This document shows, piece after piece, positions 51,504-59,416 of a stretch of DNA of 64,000 nt (position 1 is the first letter of the stretch; the number at the start of each line of letters is the position of its first letter). The translations under genes were made by a program, and so were the position numbers. Below the pieces are notes generated by a model. That model was not told the DNA's origin, searched no databases, and saw only the letters and a program-made list of their open reading frames with translations. Source of the DNA: an uncultured Clostridia bacterium (lineage in GTDB: Bacteria; Bacillota; Clostridia; Oscillospirales; Ruminococcaceae); the NCBI GenBank assembly GCA_947627005.1, contig CANQUJ010000001.1:144600-208599 (forward strand). The letters are read 5' to 3'.

Positions 51504-54122
51504 TTAAAGCGCCGCTATCGACTGTTCTATCTTCGCGAGCTTTTCCTTTGCGGCCGAAAGCTTTTGCTTCTCGGCCTCTACTACCTGCGCGGGGGCTTTA
51601 GCCACAAACCCCGCGTTGTCAAGCTTAGAGCTTATTATCGAAATGTCCTTTTCGGCCGCGGCCTTTTCTTTGTTAAGCCGCGCAAGCTCTTTTTCGCGGT
51701 CGATTATCTCGCTCATCGGGATAAACATTCTCGCCGAGCTTGTCACTATCGTCACCGAATCGGCCTGCTCGCATTTTTCCGAAATCTCAACCGACGAGGC
51801 CGAGGCCAGCCTCTCGAAGAACATAATTCCCTTTTCAAAGACATCTTTTTCGGCCGTCTCGATGAACAGCTCTGCCTTTTTCGACGGCGGAACGTTCATC
51901 TCCGCCCTGCGGTTTCTTATCGCCTTTATCGCCTCGATGATCTTTTCAAAGTCGGCCTCCTCCTCGGGGTAGGCGAGTTTTTCGTCGTATACCGGGAAGG
52001 CTTCGAGCATAAGCGGCTTTCCGCTGCCGTCGAGCGCCTGCCAGATCTCCTCGGTTATGAACGGCATAAACGGGTGCAAAAGCTTTAAAATCCCGGCCAT
52101 CGCCCGGACCAAAACCGCCTGCGCCTTTTCCGCCGACTCTCCCCCTGCGTTTATCCTCGGCTTGGTAAGCTCTATATACCAGTCGCAGTAGACGTCCCAG
52201 ATGAAGTCGTAGACCTTCTGCGCGGCTATGCCGAGCTCGTATTTTTCGAGGTTTTCGTTGACCTCTTTCGCGAGGGTGTTAAGCTTTGAGACCACCCATT
52301 TGTCTTCAAGCTCAAGCTTTTCGGGCAGCTTTTCGGGGACTTTAAAGTCCTCCGGCAGGTTCATCATGATAAACCTTGTCGCGTTCCAAAGCTTGTTGGC
52401 GAAGTTCCTGCTCGCCTTGACCTTTTCCTCCGAATATCTCATATCGTTTCCGGGCGAGTTGCCGGAGGCGACCATAAATCTTAAAGCGTCCGCGCCGTAT
52501 TGGTCTATAACCACAAGCGGGTCGATGCCGTTTCCGAGGGATTTAGACATCTTAAGGCCGTTCGGGTCGCGCATAAGGCCGTGGAGCAAAACCGTCTCAA
52601 ACGGGCGCTCTTTCATAAATTCAAGCCCCGCGACTATCATTCTCGAAACCCAGAAGGTGATTATATCCCAGCCGGTGACGAGGGTAGAGGTCGGATAGAA
52701 ATATTCAAGCTCGGGGGTCTTGTCCGGCCAGCCGAGGGTCGAAAACGGCCAGAGCGCCGAAGAGAACCATGTGTCAAGGGTGTCGGGGTCCTGCCTCATC
52801 GGTTTGCCGCATTTCGGGCAGACCGCGCCGTCTTCTTTTGTAACCACCGTTTCGCCGCAGTCGTCGCAGTAGAACGCGGGGATTCTATGACCCCACCAAA
52901 GCTGCCGCGAAACGCACCAGTCGCGAATGTCCTCCATCCAGTTGAGATAGTTCTTTTCAAATCTTTCGGGGACAAACTTGATGTCGCCGCTCTTGACGGC
53001 CTCGATAGCCGGCTTCGCGAGGTCGGCCATCTTGACGAACCACTGAAGCGAAACCCTCGGCTCGATGGTCGTGCCGCAGCGATAGCAAGTGCCTACGTTG
53101 TGGGAATAGTCCTCGATCTTGACCATAAATCCGCCCGCCTCAAGGTCGGCGACTATGGCCTTTCTCGCCTCGTATCTGTCCATTCCCGCGTATTTCGGGT
53201 AGTCTTCGGTGATCTTAGCGTCGTCGGTCATAACGTTGATGACAGGCAGGTTGTGCCTAAGCCCGACCTCGAAGTCGTTCGGGTCGTGGGCGGGGGTGAT
53301 CTTTACGACGCCGGTACCGAATTCCATATCGACGTAACTGTCCGCCACGACCGGTATCTCCCTTCCGACGAGCGGCAGGGTGACCGTCTTTCCGACGTAT
53401 TTTTTATATCTTTCGTCCTTCGGGTTGACTGCGACCGCGGTATCGCCCAAAAGGGTCTCGGGCCTTGTCGTCGCAAGCTCGAGCCAGCCCGAACCGTCGG
53501 TAAGCGGGTAGCGCAGGTGCCAGAAGTGCCCCGCCTGCTCTTCATAGTTTACCTCGGCGTTAGAGATAGAGGTCAAACAGTGCGGGCACCAGTTGATTAT
53601 CCTCTCTCCGCGATAGATAAGCCCCTTTTCGTAGTATCTTACGAAAACCTCTTTGACCGCTTTAGAGCAGCCCTCGTCCATAGTAAAGCGCTCTCTCTCC
53701 CAGTCGCAGGAGGAGCCGAGCTTTTTAAGCTGCCCGATTATGGTCGAGCCGTATTTTTCTTTCCAGGCCCATGCCCTCTCTAAAAATCCCTCTCGCCCGA
53801 GGTCGTCCTTGGTAAGGCCCTCTTTCTTCATCTCGGCGACTATCTTCGCCTCGGTCGCGATGGAGGCGTGGTCGGTTCCGGGAAGCCATAAAGTCTCGTA
53901 CCCCGACATTCTCTTGTAGCGGATAAGGATATCCTGCAAGGTTTCGTCAAGGGCGTGGCCCATATGAAGCTGCCCGGTTATGTTCGGCGGGGGAATGACT
54001 ATCGTGTAGGGCTTTTTGTTCGGGTTTACTTCCGCGTGGAAGCAGTTGTTGTCGGTCCAGTATTTGTAGATTCTGTCCTCGACCTGTTTCGGTTCGTAAA
54101 GCTTTGCCAGTTCTTTTTTCAT
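51504..54122 (-). CDS. valS: Valine-tRNA ligase
   Basis: Charges tRNA-Val, 872 residues. HIGH motif in VIPPPNITGQLHMGHALDET, editing (CP1) domain with ATTRPETLLGDTAVAV, zinc-like site CPKCGKPM, and KMSKS in NGLKMSKSLGNGIDPL. The C-terminal coiled coil (LNKEKAAAEKDISIISSKLD) is typical. The ATG at 54122 has AGAGG 9 nt upstream. Expression is under the T-box upstream, which senses uncharged tRNA-Val. Confidence 0.97.
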   Translation of the reverse strand: MKKELAKLYEPKQVEDRIYKYWTDNNCFHAEVNPNKKPYTIVIPPPNITGQLHMGHALDETLQDILIRYKRMSGYETLWLPGTDHASIATEAKIVAEMKKEGLTKDDLGREGFLERAWAWKEKYGSTIIGQLKKLGSSCDWERERFTMDEGCSKAVKEVFVRYYEKGLIYRGERIINWCPHCLTSISNAEVNYEEQAGHFWHLRYPLTDGSGWLELATTRPETLLGDTAVAVNPKDERYKKYVGKTVTLPLVGREIPVVADSYVDMEFGTGVVKITPAHDPNDFEVGLRHNLPVINVMTDDAKITEDYPKYAGMDRYEARKAIVADLEAGGFMVKIEDYSHNVGTCYRCGTTIEPRVSLQWFVKMADLAKPAIEAVKSGDIKFVPERFEKNYLNWMEDIRDWCVSRQLWWGHRIPAFYCDDCGETVVTKEDGAVCPKCGKPMRQDPDTLDTWFSSALWPFSTLGWPDKTPELEYFYPTSTLVTGWDIITFWVSRMIVAGLEFMKERPFETVLLHGLMRDPNGLKMSKSLGNGIDPLVVIDQYGADALRFMVASGNSPGNDMRYSEEKVKASRNFANKLWNATRFIMMNLPEDFKVPEKLPEKLELEDKWVVSKLNTLAKEVNENLEKYELGIAAQKVYDFIWDVYCDWYIELTKPRINAGGESAEKAQAVLVRAMAGILKLLHPFMPFITEEIWQALDGSGKPLMLEAFPVYDEKLAYPEEEADFEKIIEAIKAIRNRRAEMNVPPSKKAELFIETAEKDVFEKGIMFFERLASASSVEISEKCEQADSVTIVTSSARMFIPMSEIIDREKELARLNKEKAAAEKDISIISSKLDNAGFVAKAPAQVVEAEKQKLSAAKEKLAKIEQSIAAL

Positions 54123-54161
54123 TGTCGTACCTCTTTTATAAAGATTTTTGCTTTGAAAGCG

Positions 54162-54450
54162 AAAAAATCGCCCCAAAGCCTTGCTTTGAGACGAGAATAA
54201 TATCCCGCGGTACCACTCAAATTAGAGGACGGAAATCAGAAATCAGATATCGGATGTCGAAAATCGGATTTGCGGCCTCTCGCTTAATAAGCTTTAACGC
54301 GCTTTCGCGGGGGGATTCTACTCGGGAAAAACCTTTTCTTTCCTCCGACTCGGGGGCGACGTCTTCGACCGCAGATCCCGGCGGCTTACACCTTTTCCGC
54401 CTCTCTTACAGAGATCTCGGGGCCGAATCCTCCCCCTGTAACGTCTTTAG
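54162..54450 (-). promoter_or_regulatory. T-box leader of valS, interrupted by a heptamer array
   Basis: On the minus strand the conserved T-box core reads GAGTGGTACCGCGGG (54218-54204). A perfect-length terminator follows: CGTCTCAAAGC and GCTTTGGGGCG (54193-54169) with T6 after it. About 220 nt upstream there is a long stem region (GGGGG near 54437, CCCCC near 54350) likely to be stem I; a GTC triplet on its 3' side would fit a valine specifier but I cannot prove which loop it is in. Heptamer array 8 lies between stem I and the antiterminator. Confidence 0.88.
54226..54270. repeat. Heptamer array 8, inside the valS T-box
   Basis: Minus-strand units CCGATTT, (TCGACAT), CCGATAT, CTGATTT, CTGATTT, CCGTCCT, ending 5 nt before the T-box core. 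Confidence 0.65.
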
Positions 54451-54455
54451 TGAAG

Positions 54456-54484
54456 ATATTATCACAATCCGAAGAAAATGTCAA
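54456..54484 (-). promoter_or_regulatory. Promoter of valS
   Basis: On the minus strand TTGACA (54484-54479), 17-bp spacer, TAATAT (54461-54456). Confidence 0.85.
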
Positions 54485-54543
54485 CACTTTTAGATGTTAG
54501 AGGTTAGAGGCCGGTGCGATTCAAATCTTTCTATCCTTTTAAT

Positions 54544-54600
54544 ATCTGACTTCCGTTTTCCGATTTCTGTCTTCTGATTTCCGATTTCTGTCTTCTAATC
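54544..54600. repeat. Heptamer array 9
   Basis: Forward units CTGACTT, CCGTTTT, CCGATTT, CTGTCTT, CTGATTT, CCGATTT, CTGTCTT: the cleanest array, seven units in phase. Inverted relative to array 8. Confidence 0.75.
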
Positions 54601-54663
54601 GCGTATCTTTTTCCGCCGATTGCCAATAATAACCTGTAAATACCTAAAACGGAGATGTTTTTT

Positions 54664-55107
54664 ATGCGCGCGATAAAATGTTTCGCGATTTTTTCCTTCG
54701 GCGGCCTGGCCTACGGCCTTGCAGAGATTTTTTGGCGTGGGCAGACCCACGTTTCTATGTTCTTTGTCGGCGGGCTGTGCTATCTTTTAATCTCGGCGAT
54801 AGACTCTCTGCCGCTGTTCGGCGGCTCGCTTTTGCCCGAAGCGCCGCTCTGCGCCCTCGCGGTGACCGCTGTCGAGTTCGCCTCCGGCGTTCTGATAAAC
54901 CTTCGGCTCGGCCTCGAGGTCTGGGACTATTCCGATCTGCCGCTTAACGTTATGGGGCAGATCTGCCTGCCCTTTTCGCTGATCTGGCTTTGGCTGTCCG
55001 TCCCCGCGGCGATGTCGGCAAGGCTGTTGAAGAATTATCTTTTCGGCGAGCCTTTGCCGCCGCTGCGGCTTGTTCCCAATCGGGCGGCCGCTCTTGAAAA
55101 AAGCTAA
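54664..55107 (+). CDS. CmpB-type putative ABC-transporter membrane protein (PF06541-like)
   Basis: A 147-residue integral membrane protein with four hydrophobic segments. The signature EFASGVLINLRLGLEVWDYS followed by PLNVMGQICLPFSLIWLWLS is the hallmark of the putative ABC-transporter type IV / CmpB family common in Clostridia; its transport role is unproven. The ATG at 54664 lies 9 nt after GGAG; an ATG at 54655 touches that RBS. Its stop overlaps the stop of the convergent gene by 3 nt. Confidence 0.8.
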   Translation: MRAIKCFAIFSFGGLAYGLAEIFWRGQTHVSMFFVGGLCYLLISAIDSLPLFGGSLLPEAPLCALAVTAVEFASGVLINLRLGLEVWDYSDLPLNVMGQICLPFSLIWLWLSVPAAMSARLLKNYLFGEPLPPLRLVPNRAAALEKS

Positions 55108-55562
55108 CTTCCTCTAAGGTCGAGCGGGGACATCGGCGCGCTTTTGGTTATAACGAGAACAAAACCGCCCTCGGGCGCGCTCTCGTCAAAGCTTATCGCG
55201 CCGCCGCCGAAGCCTATCCTTTCGCCCTTTTCGCAGAGATATGCGCTTGCGCCCGAAAGCGAGACCGCGCTCTGCGGGTCTATCCGGGCTTCGGATTTTA
55301 TCAGAATCGCTATGCAAAGCTCGGTGTGGTCGCCGGTTCCGCCGGCGTTCGCGCAGGTTCGCTTATATTCGATTATCTCTGCGCCCTCGGGAAGAGAGAT
55401 GTTTTCGAGAACGTCTTTTTCAAAGGCCGCGCAGGCAATGTCGTCGACTATGACCGCAGCGCCGAAAAGAAGAAAGAGAATGATTATCGCCGCCGCCGGA
55501 ACTCCGACCGCCGCAGCCCCGAGAATTTTAAGCGCGGTTTTAAGCTTTGCGCCCGTTTTGAT
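55104..55562 (-). CDS. Single-pass membrane protein with no standard start codon
   Basis: The minus strand is open for 152 codons ending in TAG at 55104. The protein has a basic N-terminus (IKTGAKLKTALKILG), one membrane helix (VPAAAIIILFLLFGAAVIV, about residues 21-40) and a ~110-residue outer domain (AEIIEYKRTCANAGGTGDHT, ELCIAILIKSEARI). It looks like clostridial small lipoprotein-like or membrane proteins with a CGNTSGTGNH-type motif. There is no ATG, GTG or TTG at the N-terminus. An ATC at 55562 lies 2-3 nt after AAAAGGGGGG. Codon use is native. It follows prfB and a terminator. Function unknown; the gene is likely real. Confidence 0.6.
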   Translation of the reverse strand: MKTGAKLKTALKILGAAAVGVPAAAIIILFLLFGAAVIVDDIACAAFEKDVLENISLPEGAEIIEYKRTCANAGGTGDHTELCIAILIKSEARIDPQSAVSLSGASAYLCEKGERIGFGGGAISFDESAPEGGFVLVITKSAPMSPLDLRGS

Positions 55563-55581
55563 CGCCCCCCTTTTATAAAAT

Positions 55582-55607
55582 CGCCCCGACCTTATAAAAG
55601 CCGGGGC
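55582..55607 (-). terminator. Terminator of prfB
   Basis: CGCCCCGAC-N8-GCCGGGGC, followed by ATTTTAT on the minus strand. Nearly the same sequence as the terminator at 10098-10124. Confidence 0.75.
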
Positions 55608-55616
55608 TTTGCATAG

Positions 55617-56735
55617 CTATTTTTCAATTTCTCCGTTCGAGAGAGCCTTTAAATATGCGTTGATGAAGCCGTCCAGGTCGCCGTCCATAACCGCGTGTAC
55701 GTTGCCGTTTTCATAGCCGGTTCGGTGGTCTTTGACGAGGGTGTAGGGCATAAAAACATAGGAGCGGATCTGCGAGCCCCAGGCGATCTCTTTTTGGACG
55801 CCCTTGATGTCTTCGATTTTCGAGAGGTGCTCGCGCTCTTTGATCTCGACAAGCTTCGCGACGAGCATTTTCATCGCGTAGTCGCGGTTCTGAACCTGCG
55901 AACGCTGGGTCTGGCAGGAGGTGACTATACCCGTAGGAATGTGAGTCAGCCTTACGGCCGAAGAGGTTTTGTTGATATGCTGGCCGCCCGCGCCCGAAGA
56001 GCGGAAAACGTCCATCTTAATATCCTCCGGCCGAATTTCAACGCTCATATCGTCGTTTATCTCGGGCATGACCTCGACTGCGGAGAAAGAGGTGTGCCGC
56101 GAGCCGGAAGCGTCGAACGGAGAGATTCTTACGAGCCGGTGGATACCCGATTCGCTCTTGAGATAACCGTAGGCGTTTTCGCCCTCGATGATCATTGAAG
56201 CGCTTTTAATTCCCGCGTCCGAGCCGTCGACGGTATCGAGCAGCGAGACCTTATAGCCGTGTGCCTCGCCCCAGCGGGTATACATTCTCAGGAGCATTTC
56301 GGTCCAGTCCTGAGCCTCGGTGCCGCCCGCGCCCGCGTGAAAGTTCAAAATCGCGTTCGAGCTGTCATATTCGCCCTTGAGAAGCGTTCTGAGGGTCAGC
56401 TCGCCGATTTTTTTGTCAAGGGCGTCAAGCTCATCTTTAATTTCGTCGAGCATCGAGTCATCGGGCTCTTCCGAGTACATCTCGATCATGGTCTGAATAT
56501 CCTCAGCCTGCTGATTCAGCTTTCTGTCGTTTTCAACGGTGTTTTCGAGGGCCTTTGTGCGCTGAAGAATCTTCTGCGACTTCTCCGCGTCGTCCCAGAA
56601 CCCGGGTTCCGATGCCTTAAGGTGAAGCTGTTCGATTTCTTCCTTCGCGGCCTCTACGTTGAGCACCGAGTGAAGCTCTTTAAGCTTCGGCATATAATCC
56701 GAAAGCCGCTGCTTAAGTTCGTCTATCAGTAACAT
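55617..56735 (-). CDS. prfB: Peptide chain release factor 2, without the frameshift site
   Basis: Releases peptides at UGA and UAA, 372 residues. The stop-reading tripeptide is SPF in RISPFDASGSRHTSF and the catalytic motif is GGQ in RSSGAGGQHINKTSSAVRLT. In many bacteria prfB needs a +1 frameshift near codon 25; here the frame is continuous from MLLIDELKQRLSDYMPKLKE onward, so that autoregulation is absent. GGAGG lies 4 nt before the ATG. It is followed by its terminator. Confidence 0.96.
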   Translation of the reverse strand: MLLIDELKQRLSDYMPKLKELHSVLNVEAAKEEIEQLHLKASEPGFWDDAEKSQKILQRTKALENTVENDRKLNQQAEDIQTMIEMYSEEPDDSMLDEIKDELDALDKKIGELTLRTLLKGEYDSSNAILNFHAGAGGTEAQDWTEMLLRMYTRWGEAHGYKVSLLDTVDGSDAGIKSASMIIEGENAYGYLKSESGIHRLVRISPFDASGSRHTSFSAVEVMPEINDDMSVEIRPEDIKMDVFRSSGAGGQHINKTSSAVRLTHIPTGIVTSCQTQRSQVQNRDYAMKMLVAKLVEIKEREHLSKIEDIKGVQKEIAWGSQIRSYVFMPYTLVKDHRTGYENGNVHAVMDGDLDGFINAYLKALSNGEIEK

Positions 56736-56871
56736 AATTCCTCCGAAAATATTTATTCGGACTTATTTTAGCACACCTTAGGAAAAAATGCAAGGGAGGG
56801 GGAGAGAGCGAAGAGCACATTTAAAATTTGCTTGGAAATAGAGAGAGTTCCCGCCCACAACCTTTCGCTGT

Positions 56872-57100
56872 AAAAAGGTATTCGCTGCGCGAATACTATT
56901 TTAGATGCCCACCCCCTACCCCCTCCCGCAGGGAGGGGGATACAGCGCACCGGCGGTCGTGCAAAAAGGGATTCGGCTGCGCGAATGGCGTTTTGAGCGG
57001 CCGGACGGAGATAAATCCAAAGAAATCCCGCCCGCAGCCGCCCCGATTAAAAGGTACTCGGCTTCGCCGAGTGCTATTTTTAGCCACCCCACCCCTTCAC
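56872..57100. repeat. Intergenic hairpin repeat block downstream of the recombinase remnant
   Basis: No gene is supported between 56736 and 57100. Two similar units are present: GTATTCGC-tgc-GCGAATAC (56879-56897) followed by TATTTTAGATGCCCACCCCC, and GGTACTCGGC-ttc-GCCGAGTGC (57054-57074) followed by TATTTTTAGCCACCCCACCC. A third, weaker unit (GATTCG-GC-TGCGCGAAT) lies between, as does CCCTCCC-gca-GGGAGGG. Confidence 0.55.
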
Positions 57101-57280
57101 CCCGTTTAACAAACTTAAAGACGTGCGTATGTGTTTTAATCAATTTTACCTATAAATCGGTAAAATATTTCAATTTCTTGGGTTCTGGTGCCGTCAGGGT
57201 CTTTGACGGCTTCGTGTACGATAATCTTTTCGATGAGCGTATTGAGCATTTCAGCGGTCAGCTCCGTGGGCTCGGAGTAT
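57101..57280. repeat. 180-bp direct repeat, left copy
   Basis: Aligns without gaps to 62674-62853 (offset 5573), about 89% identical by my count (20 differences). It contains the 3' end of a serine recombinase gene. Confidence 0.85.
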
Positions 57281-57281
57281 A
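57136..57281 (-). pseudogene. 3' remnant of a serine recombinase gene
   Basis: The minus strand encodes the recombinase C-terminus (TAEMLNTLIEKI, then EIEIFYRFIGKID and TAA at 57136), colinear with the end of the gene at 62709. Upstream it runs straight into the inverted GH2 fragment, so only about 48 codons remain. It marks a junction of a past rearrangement. Confidence 0.85.
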
Positions 57282-58160
57282 CAACCCGAAAATCTCGTCC
57301 GACATTTGATACAGCTCGTTTGAGATCCCCCAGATAATGACCGACGGGTGATTGTAGTTTTGACGGATAAGTTCGCGGAGCTGTTGCTTGGCATTATCTG
57401 CGAAGCCGTCAGCAATTGATAAATTATCATCATCGTCCGACATCTTATTGACGATTCCTATTTCCGTCCAAACACAGAACCCAAGCCTGTCGCAGATATC
57501 GTATTCATAGCTGTCGTGTTGGTAGTGCGCCATTCTCACGGCCGTGCAGCCTAAGTCCTGCATCATTTTGTAGTCGCGCTCGCGCTGCTCGTCTGTCATC
57601 GCCCAGCCGTTTTCAAAACTGTCCTGATGGTAATTCACGCCGTGGAGGTCGTAATATTTACCGTTGAGGAAGAAGCCCTCGTCGGGGTCGATATAATATG
57701 TGCGAACGCCGAAGCTTTCGGTGACTTCGTTTAAAAATTCACCTTCATCGGAAGCCAACGTGACCTTGGCAGTATAAAGATAGGGGTCATGAATGCCGTT
57801 CCAGAGCGTTGGGTCATCAAGAGGAATTGCGACATTTTCCTCAAAACTACTGTTTGCGGAAATATCGACTCCGACACTTTGAGATGCGACGGTGTTGCCG
57901 TTTACATCGAGTAATTCGGCATTGACGGTAACTGCCTTTTTTCTTCTCCGTCATTCACAAGTTTGACCAAAACAGCAATATCTGCGTGATCCTCCGTTAT
58001 GTTTTCGGATGTGATATATACTCCCGACGAACCATAGTCCATAAGGTCGATGTGCAAATCAGGCACCGCGATAAGTCTGACATCACGGTAAATTCCGCCC
58101 ATCTTCGTGAAGTCACCTTGGTCGGTGATAGGCGCGATATACCGAACTTCAAGCAACTGC
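57282..58160 (-). pseudogene. GH2 glycosidase, N-terminal/central fragment (inverted and frameshifted)
   Basis: Minus-strand fragment of a family 2 beta-galactosidase or beta-glucuronidase-like enzyme. It runs from the sugar-binding domain (VRYIAPITDQGDFTKMGGIY, RDVRLIAVPDLHIDL) through the Ig-like domain to the barrel (FLNGKYYDLHGVNYHQDSFE, TAVRMAHYQHDSYEY, YNHPSVIIWGISNELYQMSD), whose SNEL holds the acid/base Glu. At about 57935-57942 a run of six A's (minus strand) is one base short, breaking the frame between VNDGEEK and AVTVNAELLD. The first ~100 residues are missing. The end abuts the recombinase remnant at 57281. Confidence 0.85.
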
Positions 58161-59355
58161 AAAATCTGAGGATAAGTCAAGGATTACTTCTTTCGCCGAC
58201 GCCCAATTCTGGGGCAGATTCATGGATCTGCCGGGCGACGTCGTCGGCTATAACCGCTATTTTGGCTGGTACATCGACGGTGCCGACAACGCATTCGGCA
58301 AATGGCTCGACGAGTATCACAAAAAAGAAAAACGCCCGATTGGCGTCACCGAATACGGCGGTGGCGGGGCAATCTCGCAGCACAAGGACAGCATTGTTTG
58401 GGCAGAGGATATCGACAGTTGGGGACCGAGACATCCCGAAAATTATCAGTCGGCGCTGCACGAGGACATCTGGCGCCAATTCGCGCAAAGGCCCTATTTA
58501 TGGGGCAAATTCGTCTGGTGCATGTTCGATTTTGCGTCCGACGGGCGCGAGGAAGGCGACACAAAAGGCCTCAACGACAAGGGTCTTTGCACCCGCGAAC
58601 GTGTGCCGAAGGACGCATACTACTTCTATAAATCGGTCTGGAACGACGAGCCGATGGTTTGGCTGACGGAGAAACGGTTTGCCGAGAGGTCGAGCGTCGT
58701 TCCGCAGGTCAAGGCATACAGCAGCGCTGAGAGCGTAGAGCTGTTTGTTAACGGCGTTTCACAAGGCTTGGGCGCGAAAAACGGCACTGTATTTACGTGG
58801 GAAAACATACAAATCAAAGAAGACAGCGCAAGCGAAATAAAGGTCGTTGCGACCCTTGCAGACAGCAGTACACTTGAAGACGAGGCTGTTTGGACAGGCT
58901 ACTATGTTGAGCCGGAAGTCCCGCAGGTGAATATCGCCCTCGGAAAGCCAATAGTTTATTGCAGCTCACAGGAAAACGGCAACCCGCCCGAAAAGATCAA
59001 CGACGGTATGGCTTCGGACAGCTCCCGCTGGTGTGCCGCGACCGCAAACGATTACCCCGCCTCGATCATCATAGACCTTGAGGAAACTCATACGCTGACA
59101 AAGATATGCACCGTGACCCACAAGCCGAGTCAAAGAGCATACAGATTCACTGTCAGCATAGCCGATGAGCTTGACGGCGAGTATACCGTTATCGTCGATC
59201 ATAGCGACAATACCGACACAACGGGACGGTTTAGCGATGTTCTTCCAACTCCCGCGGTCGGAAGATATCTGAAAATCGAAGTTACGGAATGTCTGCAAAG
59301 CAACGCTTTCGCGTGCATTTGGGAGATTGAAGCGTACGAAGCTGCTGAGCAATAA
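58160..59355 (+). pseudogene. GH2 glycosidase, C-terminal fragment with discoidin domain
   Basis: Plus-strand remainder of the same gene. It starts within the barrel (SRITSFADAQFWGRFMDLPG), continues to the nucleophile in PIGVTEYGGGG, the barrel end YLWGKFVWCMFDFASDGREE, a DUF4982/Ig-like domain (VELFVNGVSQGLGAKNG) and an F5/8 type C carbohydrate-binding domain (DGMASDSSRWCAATANDYPA to KIEVTECLQSNAF). Head-to-head junction with the other fragment near 58150-58170 shows that an internal inversion split the gene. Neither half can be an active enzyme alone. The gene precedes uxaB on the same strand. Confidence 0.85.
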
Positions 59356-59416
59356 TGCCTCTGCTTTACTACGCAACTATAATTCCTTATAAAGAAAAGC
59401 GAGAGGAAGAATAATC

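Noticed and set aside
52500..53783. 427-codon open frame antisense to valS
   Set aside because: Runs opposite a complete valS with all motifs; composition is that of a reversed gene.
56736..57100. Short open frames in both directions between prfB and the recombinase remnant
   Set aside because: They run across hairpin repeats with no RBS and no protein-like composition.
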